NCBI GenBank assembly: GCA_023701135.1
Contig: JAMPXP010000024.1
Location: 1-62,434, forward strand
Reading direction: 5' to 3'
Length of the DNA stretch: 62,434 nt
DNA from: Desulfobacula sp.
GTDB lineage: Bacteria > Desulfobacterota > Desulfobacteria > Desulfobacterales > Desulfobacteraceae
Shown here: positions 40,615-51,600 of the stretch, one piece after another
How the letters are laid out: every line of letters begins with the position of its first letter
How positions within the stretch are numbered: position 1 is the stretch's first letter
The notes under the pieces: generated by a model
Database searches by the model: none
What the model saw: only the letters and a program-made list of their open reading frames with translations
Told to the model about the DNA's origin: nothing
Translations under genes and position numbers: made by a program

Positions 40615-42906
40615 TTATTTACTAGTATGTGTAAAAACGCCGTCCCAATCTGGGCCAGGAGGATTTTTTATAAAAAAACCACATCTTTCCTGATAAATTG
40701 TATATAGTCTTTGTTCCGGATAATCGGCTGTCAGATCTTTAAAATATTTTTCTCCTTCAAGAAAAAAACCCTCTCTGTATCGGTTCAGGCCTTTGGTATA
40801 TGCACTAATTTCTTCTTTACGCATCGCCGTATCCGTTTCATCAGATGAATATACGGTAAAGATGCGAACGGGTTTATTTTTTCCCTTAACCCTTACCAGA
40901 TCCAACTCCTGAATTAAAATATCCTTGGCGCAGTCCTTGAGCATGGTTTCACTCACAATCAACTGCACGCCATAAAATTTTGTCAGGCTTTCCAATCTGG
41001 AAGCAAGGTTCACGCTGTCGCCGATAATGGTATAATCAAAAATATCATCGGATCCCATGTTCCCAACCCTGCATCGGCCTGAATGCAAACCGATTCCAAT
41101 GGATAAATGAATACCGAATTTTTCTTTAAATCCCTTATTAAGCTCCGGTAATGATCCGATCATCTCCAAGGCGGCTTTGATGGCATATCGTTCATGATTT
41201 TCCAGATCAAGGGGAGCATTCCAGAAACACATGACGGCATCGCCTATAAACTTGTCATGGGTCCCATGATTGTTGATGATAATTCGCGTCACCGGCGTAA
41301 AATAGTCGTGAAGCAGCAAAGTTACCTGTGAAGGGGAAAGACGCTCGGAAATTGTGGTAAATCCTCGAATATCAGAGAACAGAATACTGATATCTTTTTC
41401 TTCCCCTTCAAGGCTTAATTTTTCTGGATTTTCAGCGAGCTGATCCACCACTGCCTTTGAAACATATTTACTAAAAGCGCTGCGGAAAAATTTCTTCTTT
41501 TTCTCTGAAAACCAGAATTTTTGCATATTCAAAAACGAAAAGTTCAAAATCAATACCATCATTGGGAAAAAAGGGGATACCCAGATATTCAACCGATCAA
41601 GCGCCAACAGACTGCCATAACCCGCTCCGAAGCCCAGCAAAAGCACGATTGGCAATGTCAGAACGGCATTGGCCCATCCGATCAGAAGGGTCGTGATAAG
41701 CCCCCAGATGAGGATACCGGAAAGCTCCAGGCCCGGAATCCAATCGGGTCTGCATATAAAATCATTGCTTAAAATATTATCGACAATGGTTGCATGTACC
41801 TCAACCCCTGGAAAGACCGGGTCCAAAGGAGATGTTCGGATGTCTTTCAGCCCTGCAGCGGAAGTCCCTAAAAAAATGATTTTTCCCTGCAATTGCTGCT
41901 GATTCACTTTGTCTTCCAGTATTTTGCCGGCAGAAATATAGGGAAATGTATGGCTGGGCCCCCGGTAATTTAACAGCATGGCCCCATTGGCCTGCAAAGG
42001 GACGACCGTGTTCCCGATTTTTATGGAGTCTATGCCGCCTCGGGTCACCTTTATGACCGGGTCGGGTATTTTGCCTTTCAACGCAGTCAGTAATGTTGAA
42101 AGAGATAACTGGGGATAGATTTTCTGCTGCCAGGAAATAAACAAGGGCGTCCTTCTTAAAACTCCATCCTTATCTGTTATGGTATTCATAAAGCCGGTGG
42201 GCGTGCCTCCTTTTAAAAGAACCGGAAGGGGAGGGATCATATTTTCAGCCTCAAAAAGATAGCGGAAGGCCTGTTTTGCCCCCTGCCCCCTTATTTCAAC
42301 AGCATTTAAATCCAGTGGCAGGGCTGTCATTGGTTTTGGAAAAGTATTTTGGAAAACAAAGGAATACCCTAAAATATAGGGGCCCTTCTGCAACACATTG
42401 GCCAACAGTTGATCATTGTCAAGAAGCCCTTCCGGCATTCCTGAAAATTGGACATCAATATGAAGATCTTTTTTTAATGCTTGCTGCAAAACAACCGGGG
42501 ATGTCCCATCCGGCTCTGCAAAAAGGATATCGGTACCCACCGCAATCACGCCCGCCACATTAAGTTTTTGCAATAAAAGAGCCACACGGTAGCGGGGCCA
42601 TGGCCATTGGCCGAATTTTTCAAGGCTGTATTCATCAATATCAACGATGGCCACTGAGTCTGTTCTGTCTTTGGAATAAACCTTTTGAAGAAAAGCATCA
42701 TAGAGTTTATATTCCAGAAGGTTCAGATATAGAGGCTTAAAGATATATATTCCAGCGGTCAGTAGTGTAATTGAAATCCCTGCCGCCATAATGGTCCAGT
42801 GGGCATTTTTTACAATCCTCGATATTCTAAGAAAAATCCGTCTCACCCCTCTGCTGCCTGATCCTTTTAGACAATATTGTTCGCAAAGATTATTATATTC
42901 CAACAA
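40615..42906 (-). CDS. CHASE2-domain class III adenylate/guanylate cyclase
   Basis: The 763 aa comprise an N-terminal membrane helix (about 32-55), a large periplasmic CHASE2 sensor domain (about 60-370, with VAIVDIDEYSLEKFGQWPWP and IIFLGTSAAGLKDIRTSPLD), three membrane helices (about 385-460) and a cytoplasmic cyclase domain. The two metal aspartates are in ILFSDIRGF and KFIGDAVMCFW, and the transition-state region is DYTIIGDSVNLASRL. It makes cyclic AMP (or GMP) in response to an unknown periplasmic signal. It is divergent from the secretion operon, 118 bases apart. Confidence 0.92.
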   Translation of the reverse strand: MLEYNNLCEQYCLKGSGSRGVRRIFLRISRIVKNAHWTIMAAGISITLLTAGIYIFKPLYLNLLEYKLYDAFLQKVYSKDRTDSVAIVDIDEYSLEKFGQWPWPRYRVALLLQKLNVAGVIAVGTDILFAEPDGTSPVVLQQALKKDLHIDVQFSGMPEGLLDNDQLLANVLQKGPYILGYSFVFQNTFPKPMTALPLDLNAVEIRGQGAKQAFRYLFEAENMIPPLPVLLKGGTPTGFMNTITDKDGVLRRTPLFISWQQKIYPQLSLSTLLTALKGKIPDPVIKVTRGGIDSIKIGNTVVPLQANGAMLLNYRGPSHTFPYISAGKILEDKVNQQQLQGKIIFLGTSAAGLKDIRTSPLDPVFPGVEVHATIVDNILSNDFICRPDWIPGLELSGILIWGLITTLLIGWANAVLTLPIVLLLGFGAGYGSLLALDRLNIWVSPFFPMMVLILNFSFLNMQKFWFSEKKKKFFRSAFSKYVSKAVVDQLAENPEKLSLEGEEKDISILFSDIRGFTTISERLSPSQVTLLLHDYFTPVTRIIINNHGTHDKFIGDAVMCFWNAPLDLENHERYAIKAALEMIGSLPELNKGFKEKFGIHLSIGIGLHSGRCRVGNMGSDDIFDYTIIGDSVNLASRLESLTKFYGVQLIVSETMLKDCAKDILIQELDLVRVKGKNKPVRIFTVYSSDETDTAMRKEEISAYTKGLNRYREGFFLEGEKYFKDLTADYPEQRLYTIYQERCGFFIKNPPGPDWDGVFTHTSK

Positions 42907-42921
42907 TACAAAAAATATTCC

Positions 42922-42952
42922 TTGACAAACCCTGCATGCTCATATCTATAGT
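42922..42952 (+). promoter_or_regulatory. Promoter of the type I secretion operon
   Basis: TTGACA (42922-42927) is followed by TCTATA after 17 bp or TATAGT after 19 bp. It lies about 70 bases before the TolC-like ATG, between the divergent cyclase and secretion genes. Confidence 0.5.
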
Positions 42953-43024
42953 ATTTCGATCCCTGAGTTATTTCAACTAAAAATCAGTTTTACTTAAATA
43001 ATTTACGATTATGCGAGGGATAAC

Positions 43025-44350
43025 ATGAAAAATTTTTTTCCAAATTATTTAACGTTTTTTTTCCTTATATTTTGTCTGTCAATGGATGCCTATGGGGAGA
43101 CCCCTTCGCAAAACACAAATGCATCCTACCCAACGCTTCGCGGCTGGCTGATAACCGTTCTCAAAAATAACGAAGAAATAAAAAGCTTTGAAAACCAGGT
43201 CGAGCAGGCCAAGGCCCGTTATTCTCAAAGCAAGGGCCTGTATTACCCCACCATGGATCTTCGTGCAGATGGGGGAAGAGAAAAAATAAACAAAGAGTTC
43301 AGCGCTGATACAGAAGAAAACAGATATAATATAACGCTTCGAGCAAATCAACTGATAACGGATTTTGGGAAAACTCAGGATTCGATTGCAAGGTCAGGTG
43401 TTTTGCTGGACCAGGCCAATGCCCGCCTGGAGTCAAAACGCCAACAGGTGTTGCTGCAAGGAATAACTGCATATATCAATATTGTGAAGGCAAGAGAACG
43501 CCTTAGGTTGTCCCGTCAGTCAGAAGAACGCATCAAGGAACTAACCGGTATTGAGAAAACCCTGGTTGAAAAACAAGCAGGGCTCTCTTCGGATGTTCTC
43601 CAGGCAAAATCACAACTCGCAGGCGCCATGGCCCTCCGGGTTCAAGCAGAAGGAGAATTGAGCATCGCGCGGAATAGATTTCAGGTGATCTTTTCCCACG
43701 CCCTTGACACGGTGGAAATAGAACAATTTACAGACATTAAGGCCCCTTTTGAAAAATTGCCGGCGATGCTCGAGGAAGCTGTTTCCACAGCCCAAAAACA
43801 AAACCCGGAACTCATGGTTGCCCTGTTTAACACTCAAATAGCCGAAAAGGATATTGACATAGCAAAGGCTGCCTTTTATCCGCAGCTTAATCTCTACGCC
43901 GAAGCACTCAGAAAAGATAATGAAGACGGTATAAAGGGGTACAGTGATGAATTGTCCGCCGGTATGGAATTTCGATACAATCTTTTCAATGGCGGTATGG
44001 ACAGGGCAGCATTAAAATCTGCATTGGCAAATAAAAATGCGTCATCCTACAATGCCGAGCATGCTCAAAAAATTATCCGGGAGCAGGTCAACAACAGTTG
44101 GGAACAATTGTCCATTCTCAAGCAGAGAAGCGATCTTTTAGAACAGCAGGCGGAAATCGTTGAAAACTTTTTAATACTAGCCAAAAAAGAGCGAAAAATG
44201 GGAACCCGGTCCCTTTTAGATGTTTTAAATGGCGAGATCAATTTTATCAATGCCGTTGCAAGTTCTATTGCAACTCGTCAGGATACAAAAATTGCAGCGT
44301 ACAATCTTTTTTTTGCAATGGGCAACATTAATTTGGAGCTTTTTGAGTAG
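43025..44350 (+). CDS. TolC-family outer-membrane protein of type I secretion
   Basis: The 441 aa include a signal peptide (cleavage about residue 24, ...MDAYGETPS) and two homologous halves of TolC-type helices (ENQVEQAKARYSQSKGLYYP; LFNTQIAEKDIDIAKAAFYP). It forms the trimeric outer-membrane channel of the exporter encoded next. GAGGGA precedes the ATG. A gap of 18 bases leads to the ABC gene. Confidence 0.9.
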   Translation: MKNFFPNYLTFFFLIFCLSMDAYGETPSQNTNASYPTLRGWLITVLKNNEEIKSFENQVEQAKARYSQSKGLYYPTMDLRADGGREKINKEFSADTEENRYNITLRANQLITDFGKTQDSIARSGVLLDQANARLESKRQQVLLQGITAYINIVKARERLRLSRQSEERIKELTGIEKTLVEKQAGLSSDVLQAKSQLAGAMALRVQAEGELSIARNRFQVIFSHALDTVEIEQFTDIKAPFEKLPAMLEEAVSTAQKQNPELMVALFNTQIAEKDIDIAKAAFYPQLNLYAEALRKDNEDGIKGYSDELSAGMEFRYNLFNGGMDRAALKSALANKNASSYNAEHAQKIIREQVNNSWEQLSILKQRSDLLEQQAEIVENFLILAKKERKMGTRSLLDVLNGEINFINAVASSIATRQDTKIAAYNLFFAMGNINLELFE

Positions 44351-44368
44351 TGGTATATTAATTTTCCC

Positions 44369-46039
44369 ATGAAAGAATTTATTCATCGCCTTCTCAAAAA
44401 CCCTGCGCTTGCAATCGAAATTATCATTGCTACGTTATTGATCACCATTTTATCACTTGCGCTGCCGCTCTATACCATACAGATATTAAACCGATATGTC
44501 AGCTATGGGTTCCATGGGACGCTGATTACCCTGACCATGGGGATGCTGATTGCAATTCTGCTCCAGCTCGGGTTCAGAATACTTCGAACAAAGATGGCCT
44601 GTGCAGTGAACCAGGGACCCAATGACCAGTTATCCCTGGAGGTCCTGACCATTATCACCCAGGCAAAGTCAGAACCCCTTGATCAGTTTTCAAAGCCGAG
44701 AATCCAGGAGGCACTCAACAGTGTCCAGACCATTCAGAACAGTTATGATGCTCAAAACCTGAACGCCCTTATGGATGCGCCTTTTTCCCTGCTGTTTATC
44801 GCTGCGACCTATCTGCTGAGTCCTCTGCTGGCAGGGGTTGCACTGGTCAGCATTCTGATCGGGCTGTTCACCGGATGGCTAAGCATCAGAAAATCCCAGC
44901 AGAATTCGGAACAGCTCTTGATGGAAAGCTCAAAACACCGCAATCTGAACTATTCAGCCGTCAATGCCCTTGACACTGTCCGCGCCTTCAGTGCGTCCAT
45001 ATTCCTTCATCATCTCTGGCAGGATCAGCTTTTGAAAATCAGTACATTACAGAAAAAATTGACGGTTACAAAAGAACTGTCACAGACCCTTACATTGTCC
45101 GGCAGCTCCTTGACAAACGTTTTACTGTATGCAGTTGGCGCATCCCTTGTGGTTAAGGGAGATTTAACGGTGGGTGCCCTGATCGGCGCCAATATCCTTG
45201 CCGGAAGGGCCTCCCAGAATATAACCCGCCTGGTTTCGACAGGCTACCTGCTGAGCAAGGCAAAAAACGCATTTAAAGAGATTGCCCTGATGAGACGGCT
45301 GCCTTTGGAACCGTCTGCCGGCTCGTCCGTCAGAGTCTATAAAGGACAGATTGAATTCCAGGATGTCGGGTTTGCCTATCCCAACACAGCCCATCCGGTT
45401 TTTGAATCCGTCACCCTTAACATCCAGCCTGGGAAAGCCATGGCAGTCTATGGACGAAACGGAACAGGCAAAACAACATTGGCAAAACTGCTTGTCGGTC
45501 TTTTAGAACCAAGAAGAGGGAGCATCCTGGCCGACAACGTCAACCTCCAGCAGCTTGCATGGCCCTGGTGGAGAAAGCAGGTCATCTATATGCCCCAGGA
45601 GCCCACCTTTATCAACGGAACCATAAGGGAAAATATTCTTTTCATGAACCCGAACCTGGAGGAAGCCGTATTAAATAATATTCTCCGGGCAACGGATTTA
45701 AAACCATTTCTTGACCAGACCCCCAATGGACTTGAGACCCCCATAACAGACAACGGCAGAAATCTGCCCTTGGGCATCAGACGGCGTTTGTCCCTGGCCC
45801 GGGGTCTTGTAACCAATGGTCAGTTGGTGGTATTGGATGAGCCCACCGATGCTATGGACGAAACAGGCATCAAGGCTGTCTATCAAATAATGAATGACCT
45901 GATGAAAGCCAATAAAACCATTATTGTGTTATCAAATGACCCCAAAATATTAAGGGGTGCGTCCTTGATTCTGAATCTGAATGTTAAACCCAAGCCGGAG
46001 CTGACATATCCGTCAATACCGGCACCAAACGGAGGTTGA
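44369..46039 (+). CDS. Type I secretion ABC exporter with degenerate ATPase motifs
   Basis: The 556 aa have about six membrane helices in 15-290 and no N-terminal C39-like domain. The nucleotide-binding domain follows: Walker A GRNGTGKTT, Q-loop YMPQEPTF, Walker B VVLDEPTDAMDE. The signature LSGGQ is replaced by LPLGI (NGRNLPLGIRRRLSLARG), and the switch histidine is replaced (VLSNDPK). A homodimer would thus lack two conserved ATPase motifs. It is flanked by TolC and HlyD partners and a giant RTX substrate, so the role in LapB-type secretion is clear from context. The catalytic mode is unclear. Confidence 0.88.
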   Translation: MKEFIHRLLKNPALAIEIIIATLLITILSLALPLYTIQILNRYVSYGFHGTLITLTMGMLIAILLQLGFRILRTKMACAVNQGPNDQLSLEVLTIITQAKSEPLDQFSKPRIQEALNSVQTIQNSYDAQNLNALMDAPFSLLFIAATYLLSPLLAGVALVSILIGLFTGWLSIRKSQQNSEQLLMESSKHRNLNYSAVNALDTVRAFSASIFLHHLWQDQLLKISTLQKKLTVTKELSQTLTLSGSSLTNVLLYAVGASLVVKGDLTVGALIGANILAGRASQNITRLVSTGYLLSKAKNAFKEIALMRRLPLEPSAGSSVRVYKGQIEFQDVGFAYPNTAHPVFESVTLNIQPGKAMAVYGRNGTGKTTLAKLLVGLLEPRRGSILADNVNLQQLAWPWWRKQVIYMPQEPTFINGTIRENILFMNPNLEEAVLNNILRATDLKPFLDQTPNGLETPITDNGRNLPLGIRRRLSLARGLVTNGQLVVLDEPTDAMDETGIKAVYQIMNDLMKANKTIIVLSNDPKILRGASLILNLNVKPKPELTYPSIPAPNGG

Positions 46040-46044
46040 TATTC

Positions 46045-47328
46045 GTGCAATTTTCGACAGACAGCGATCTGAGCCGGACCTCACACTTTTTATTTATCCT
46101 GATTGTCCTGATGTTCATCAGCTTTACCTATTGGGCGTATCACGGGGAACTGGACATTGTCAGCGTTGCTGACGGACAGGTGGTCCCGAGTGGAAAAATA
46201 AAGCATATCCAGCATTTTGAAGGCGGTATCATTCAGGATATCAAAATCAATGAGGGTGACGAGGTCGAAAAAGACCAGCCCCTCATCGAACTTGAACAAC
46301 TCAGAAGCGGGGCCAGCCTTGATGAGATACAGATGAGAATTGATGCCCTGACGATTGATATCATCCGTTATACTGCGGCAATTCAAAACAAGGAAACCGT
46401 CACCTTCCCCCCGGACATTGAACAGAAACATCCCCAGTTGGTCAAAGATGCCTGCAGCCTGTTTCTGGCCCATAAAAACAGTGTGGAAAGCAAAATTGAA
46501 AAACTGACCCAAATTGTGGACCAAAAAAAACAGAGAATTAAAACCATTGAGTCTAATCTGGACAACAAAAAACAACGACTCCCAATGCTGGAAGAACAAT
46601 TGTCGTTATCAAAGGACCTTCTGGAAGACAATTTGACGACACGATACAAGCATATTGAAATCATGCAGAATGCCAAGGAAATTGAAGGCAGTATTAAAAA
46701 CGATATGTCTGCCTTGATAGAGGCCAACCATGCCCTGAAAGAAACCCAGGCAAACCTTCAGGAAGTGGTCTACTCCTTTAAGGAAGAAACAACGGAAAAG
46801 CTTAAAGAGGCAAAACAGGAGCTGAATGAATTTTCCGTGCGATTGAAAAAATTTGAAGACAGCCTGGAAAAAACAGTCATTCGTTCACCCATCAACGGAG
46901 TCATAAAAAAATTATACCTGGTGACCAGAGGAGGGGTGATCAAACCGGGAGATATCATTGCCGACATTGTCCCCTCGGAAGAAAAGCTCATTATCGAAGC
47001 CCACCTGCCCATATCCGACATCGGCTATGTTCAGAAAAATCAAACCGCATTGTTACAGTTGCCGACTTCAGATGCCCGTAAATATGACAAACTCATCGGA
47101 AAAGTGATCACCATCAGCCCTGATACCTTTACCGACCAGAACAAACGGACATTCTATAACGTCCTTATCGAGTCCGAACAAAATTTTTTTCAATCGGGTG
47201 AGCAAAAGCATAAATTATATCCTGGAATGGTTTTGCTCGCCTATATCCATATCGGCAAACGAACGGTTCTGGATTATATTCTTGACCCTTTAATGAACAC
47301 CCTCAGTTTTTCAATGCAGGAGCGCTAA
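46045..47328 (+). CDS. HlyD-family membrane fusion protein
   Basis: The 427 aa from GTG 46045 have GGAGG at 46031-46035, nine bases upstream; TTG 46036 overlaps that site and is unlikely. One N-terminal membrane helix (about 14-32) is followed by the biotinyl-lipoyl-like half (VADGQVVPSGKIKHIQHFEG; GGIIQDIKINEGDEVEKDQP), long coiled coils (150-285) and the beta-barrel end (VIRSPINGVIKKLYLVTRGG). It bridges the inner-membrane exporter and the TolC channel. Confidence 0.9.
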   Translation: MQFSTDSDLSRTSHFLFILIVLMFISFTYWAYHGELDIVSVADGQVVPSGKIKHIQHFEGGIIQDIKINEGDEVEKDQPLIELEQLRSGASLDEIQMRIDALTIDIIRYTAAIQNKETVTFPPDIEQKHPQLVKDACSLFLAHKNSVESKIEKLTQIVDQKKQRIKTIESNLDNKKQRLPMLEEQLSLSKDLLEDNLTTRYKHIEIMQNAKEIEGSIKNDMSALIEANHALKETQANLQEVVYSFKEETTEKLKEAKQELNEFSVRLKKFEDSLEKTVIRSPINGVIKKLYLVTRGGVIKPGDIIADIVPSEEKLIIEAHLPISDIGYVQKNQTALLQLPTSDARKYDKLIGKVITISPDTFTDQNKRTFYNVLIESEQNFFQSGEQKHKLYPGMVLLAYIHIGKRTVLDYILDPLMNTLSFSMQER

Positions 47329-47330
47329 TC

Positions 47331-48551
47331 ATGAACATCATCTTTATTCATACCGATTTTCCCGGCCAGTTTCGATTGCTTGCCGAAATATCAGGCAAAG
47401 ACAAGAACAATAAAATCATCTTTATCACTTCTGAAAATACAGACCGTCACATACCCGGGGTGCAAAAAATTGTTTATTCGGAAAAATCTTCCGGAGAAAA
47501 TAAGGAGGGCCCATCAAAACAGCCTCCCGGGCTGTCTGTGGTGAATGTCCTGGTTGAGCTGAAAAAAAAGAATTTTGTTCCTGATCTGATTGTCGGCCAT
47601 TCCGGACCCGGCACATCCTTCTATGTGAAAGACGTGTTTCCGGACACCCCCTTCTTATGCTTTTTCCAATGGTTCCACACCCCGGACATGATCCGGAACG
47701 AGTTTAACTCAGCCGCCGAAGGCCCTGAGCTTAAAATCCGGATGAACTTGAGAAACCGGAACCTTTCCATTTTAGCAGACCTGTGTGCCTGCGATTACGG
47801 GATCTGCCCCACCGACTGGCAAAAAAGCAGGTTCCCAACGGAATTTCAATCAAAGCTGAGCGTCGTGCATGAAGGAATCGATACAAACGCATTCCAACCC
47901 TCAGAAGACCGGAAATTTAAAACAGCGCATTTAGACCTGTCTTCTGTAAAACAGCTTGTCACCTATACGGCGAATGTTCTGGCTCCCTACGCGGGATTTC
48001 AGCAGTTTATGGAAGCATTACCCACAGTCCTGGAACAAAAACCCGATGCCCGGGTTGTGATTGCGGGTGCGGATCGGGTTTCCTTTGCAGACGCCTCAGG
48101 CAATAAAAAATCATATAAATCACTGATTCTTGAAAAGGTGAAACTGGATACGGAGCGGGTTCACTTTATTGAGGGCCTGACCTTTAATGACTATAAACAA
48201 CTCCTCCAGGCATCCTCTGTCCATGTTTATCTGGACTCCCCCCTGATGGTATCCAGATCCTTACTGGAGGCCATGTCCTGTGAATGCCTCGTGATTGCAC
48301 CGGATATCCAGCCGGTTAAGGAAGTGATCAAAGACGGAAACAACGGCATTATTGCAGACTTTTCCACACCTGAAAAAATTGCTGAAAAGCTGGTTGCCTG
48401 TCTTGACTACCCCTCCTTCATGATAGAGGTCAAACGAAAAGCAAGGCAGACCATCGTGGATCAGTATAGCCTTGAAAAAATTCTTCCCCGGCTTTTAAAT
48501 CTGGTTCAGAAAATGGCCATGGAAAACCACCCATCAACCCTTTTTGGCTGA
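47331..48551 (+). CDS. Glycosyltransferase, GT4 type
   Basis: This 406-residue GT-B enzyme has N-terminal IIFIHTDFPGQFRLLAEISG, matching the Glyco_trans_4 N-terminal family, and a C-terminal Rossmann domain with VVIAGADRV, VHFIEGLTFNDYKQLLQASS and the nucleotide-sugar EAMSCECLVIAPD region. It starts two bases after the HlyD stop, so it is co-transcribed with the exporter. It might glycosylate the adhesin before export or serve polysaccharide synthesis; neither is shown by sequence. It converges with the adhesin gene, with 57 bases between stops. Confidence 0.88.
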   Translation: MNIIFIHTDFPGQFRLLAEISGKDKNNKIIFITSENTDRHIPGVQKIVYSEKSSGENKEGPSKQPPGLSVVNVLVELKKKNFVPDLIVGHSGPGTSFYVKDVFPDTPFLCFFQWFHTPDMIRNEFNSAAEGPELKIRMNLRNRNLSILADLCACDYGICPTDWQKSRFPTEFQSKLSVVHEGIDTNAFQPSEDRKFKTAHLDLSSVKQLVTYTANVLAPYAGFQQFMEALPTVLEQKPDARVVIAGADRVSFADASGNKKSYKSLILEKVKLDTERVHFIEGLTFNDYKQLLQASSVHVYLDSPLMVSRSLLEAMSCECLVIAPDIQPVKEVIKDGNNGIIADFSTPEKIAEKLVACLDYPSFMIEVKRKARQTIVDQYSLEKILPRLLNLVQKMAMENHPSTLFG

Positions 48552-48608
48552 TGCAGTTCCAGGTTTTCCGCCCTGCCCTTTGTTGCAATGATGATTGAAA
48601 ATAAAGGA

Positions 48609-51600
48609 CTATCCAAACTGAAAATGGCCCTCACCCAGGGCTGAAATATCAGTCAGGCCTTCCAACGTGATAAAATGCCTTAATTCACTATCATCAACAC
48701 GGCCATTGTCCACGATATCCCCTTCCCAGATATAAACCCTGGCATCTGTGCCATTACCGGCAACAAAATAGGTCCCGTCATTGGTCCCGTCACCCAGACC
48801 GGCATTGACCGATACGTTCAGAACATCCGCTGTATTTGACCAGTCTCCGATAATATCGGTCACACCGATTATTTTATAAGCCGTCGGGTCGGCCGGGTTC
48901 AGCGAATCGGCAGAAATATATTCATGGGTTCCCTTGGCATAAAAATCATTGGCCCAGGATTCATCAAATCTCAGCACATCATTTTCCGCACCGCCTGCCT
49001 TAAAATCCGTCACCGTGTCAATGCCGATGGAAGACGTAAACCTGAAAACATCATCGCCGCCATTACCGGTAAGTCTGTCATCCCCTGCCTCACCGGCAAA
49101 CCAGTTGGCCAATTCGTTGCCCAGGAAAGTATCATCGAACCTTGTGCCCCAGACCTCTTCAACCTCTGATACGTTATCGGAAAACATATGATTTCCATCT
49201 GAATCATAACCGTAAACCGCCGCGTCATCCAGAAACACACTGATCCCGTCAAAATTGCCAGTCCCGTCCAGCCAGCCGTAAACGACCCAGTCATATCCGT
49301 CACCACCAAAAATAGAATCATTGCCAAAGGAACCGTAAAAACCATTATCCCCGGAAGAGCCGATGAGCTGGTCATTCCCATGATTCGAGCCGCTCACCAT
49401 CCGGATATTCGTCAGGGTATCCGTACCGCCCCAGCCGTCATAGGCAATGCCGGTTGATAAATCAATATTAACATCACCCGGATCATCAAAATACATGGCA
49501 TCAACCCGCTCGCCGGCAGTACCGGTTATGGTATCGTTGCCGCCCTGGCCCCATATGCGCCAAAATGTTTCGTCCGTATTGCCCGGGTCATCAATATCAA
49601 TGAAAAAGGTATCATCGAAATTTGACCCTTTTATCCTGGCAATATTGATCAATGTGTCGGTATTCTCCCATCCGTCAATGACATATGAGCCGCTAAAGGG
49701 ATCTGAGCCGGACGGATCATAATGTATGATAGCAGTAATGCCTCCGGGATCATACACATACGAAGCAGTATTTTGAGGGGATCTGCCGTTAAATACAGCC
49801 CCTTCAATCCTATCATTGCCCTGGCCGCCGATCAAGGTGTCATAACCTCCCCCACCGAAGATCTCGTCATTTCCATCATAACCCCACAGCCAGTTATCTC
49901 CTGAATTTCCCCGTATGGTATCTGAAAAAACAGAACCTTCGGCTTCTTCAATATTGTTCAACACGTCATGGAACAGGGCATTTCCGCCTGAATCAAACCC
50001 CTGGGCAATATGGATGCCAAGATCAATGTCGACGCCCCTGAAATCGCCGTCACCATCCAGCCAGCTATAGGACACCCAGTCCCAGTCACCCAGGCCGTCA
50101 ATGGTGTCATTGCCAAGGGTGCCGGCAAAACCATTTCTTCCATCAGATCCCAATAGCGTATCAATATAGTCAGAACCGCTGACCATTTCAATATTGCTCA
50201 GGGTATCAGTATTTCCCCAGCCGTCTGTTGCTGTTCCATTGGTCAGATTGACAGTGACACCGAACCCGTCCGAATTTGCATCCGGATCATCTAAATACAT
50301 GACCCTGACCCGCTCACCAAGAGTGCCGGTTATGACATCTGCACCGTCCATTCCCCATACATACCACCTGACGTCTGAAAGTTTGGTGGGATCATTCACT
50401 GTTATGGTAATGGCGTCATTAAAGGCAGACCCCTTGATTCGGGAAATATTGATGAGTGTATCCGTATCCCCCCATCCGTCAACAACCGTTGAACCGGCAA
50501 AAGGATTTGAGTCGGACGGATCATAATGAATGACCGCCTCTATCCCATTCCAGCCGCCAACAGCATTTTCCGGGTCATTCTGGTAATCGGCATAATTTCG
50601 GGGGCGATTGCTATTAAAATCACCACCGTCAAGGATATCATTTCCCGCATTGCCCACAAGGGTATCCCCATCCCCCCGACCATTCAAATAATTATCCTGA
50701 TCATCTCCCATCAGGATGTCCCAGTAATCTGAACCCACAACATTCTTGATGTGGGTCAGGGTATCTTGTCCTCCCCATCCGTCATGGGCATATCCGTTTT
50801 CAACCGCTACCGTATGGGGATTATCACCGGAAAGATGGACTTCGACACCACCGGGATCACTGTCATAGTATACCGTTGTCGGTGCATTGGGATCACCCGC
50901 CAGGGTGTCATTTCCGGCCCAGCCTTTCAGGAACCATTCTCCGGTATATGACCCGTCACTGCTGACGGTGAGGGTATCATCATGCACAGAGCCGACCAGA
51001 AGATTGATATTGATCAGGGTGTCTGTATATTTCCAGCCGTCAATGGCGGTTCCGCCTACCCCGCCACCGACATTGGCGCTAAGGGTTGCCGTCACCGCGT
51101 CTGGATCAAAGACATAGATTGCCGCATTTCCTGCGCCCTGGCCGACGGTATGGTTGAACACGCCGCCATCAAAGGTGTCTGCGCCATTGTTTCCCGCAAA
51201 CCGGTTGAATGCATAGTCTTTTCCAACCAGCGAATCCTGCCCAACTGAACCAAAAATAGAAGAAACATTTACCAGGGTGTCCTCATCACCCCAGCCGTCA
51301 ATGATGTTAATCGGATCAGCACTGTTGAGATTGACATCAAGCCCGGCACCGTTTATGGTGAAGGGGTCATACCAATATGAAACAGTACCGTTCTCAAAAT
51401 AATCACTACCCTGCCTTCCATGAAAGTTCATGGACCTTCCGTCGCCGATAAAAGAATCCTTGTGCATGCTGCCGTGAACACCTTCAATCCCGGTCAAGGT
51501 GTCGAATGAGCCGTATCCGTCTGAAATCAACACACCACCATTAACCACGGCCAAAGAAATGGGTCCTGGAGAATTAACATATTTTGCAACATCAAACATT

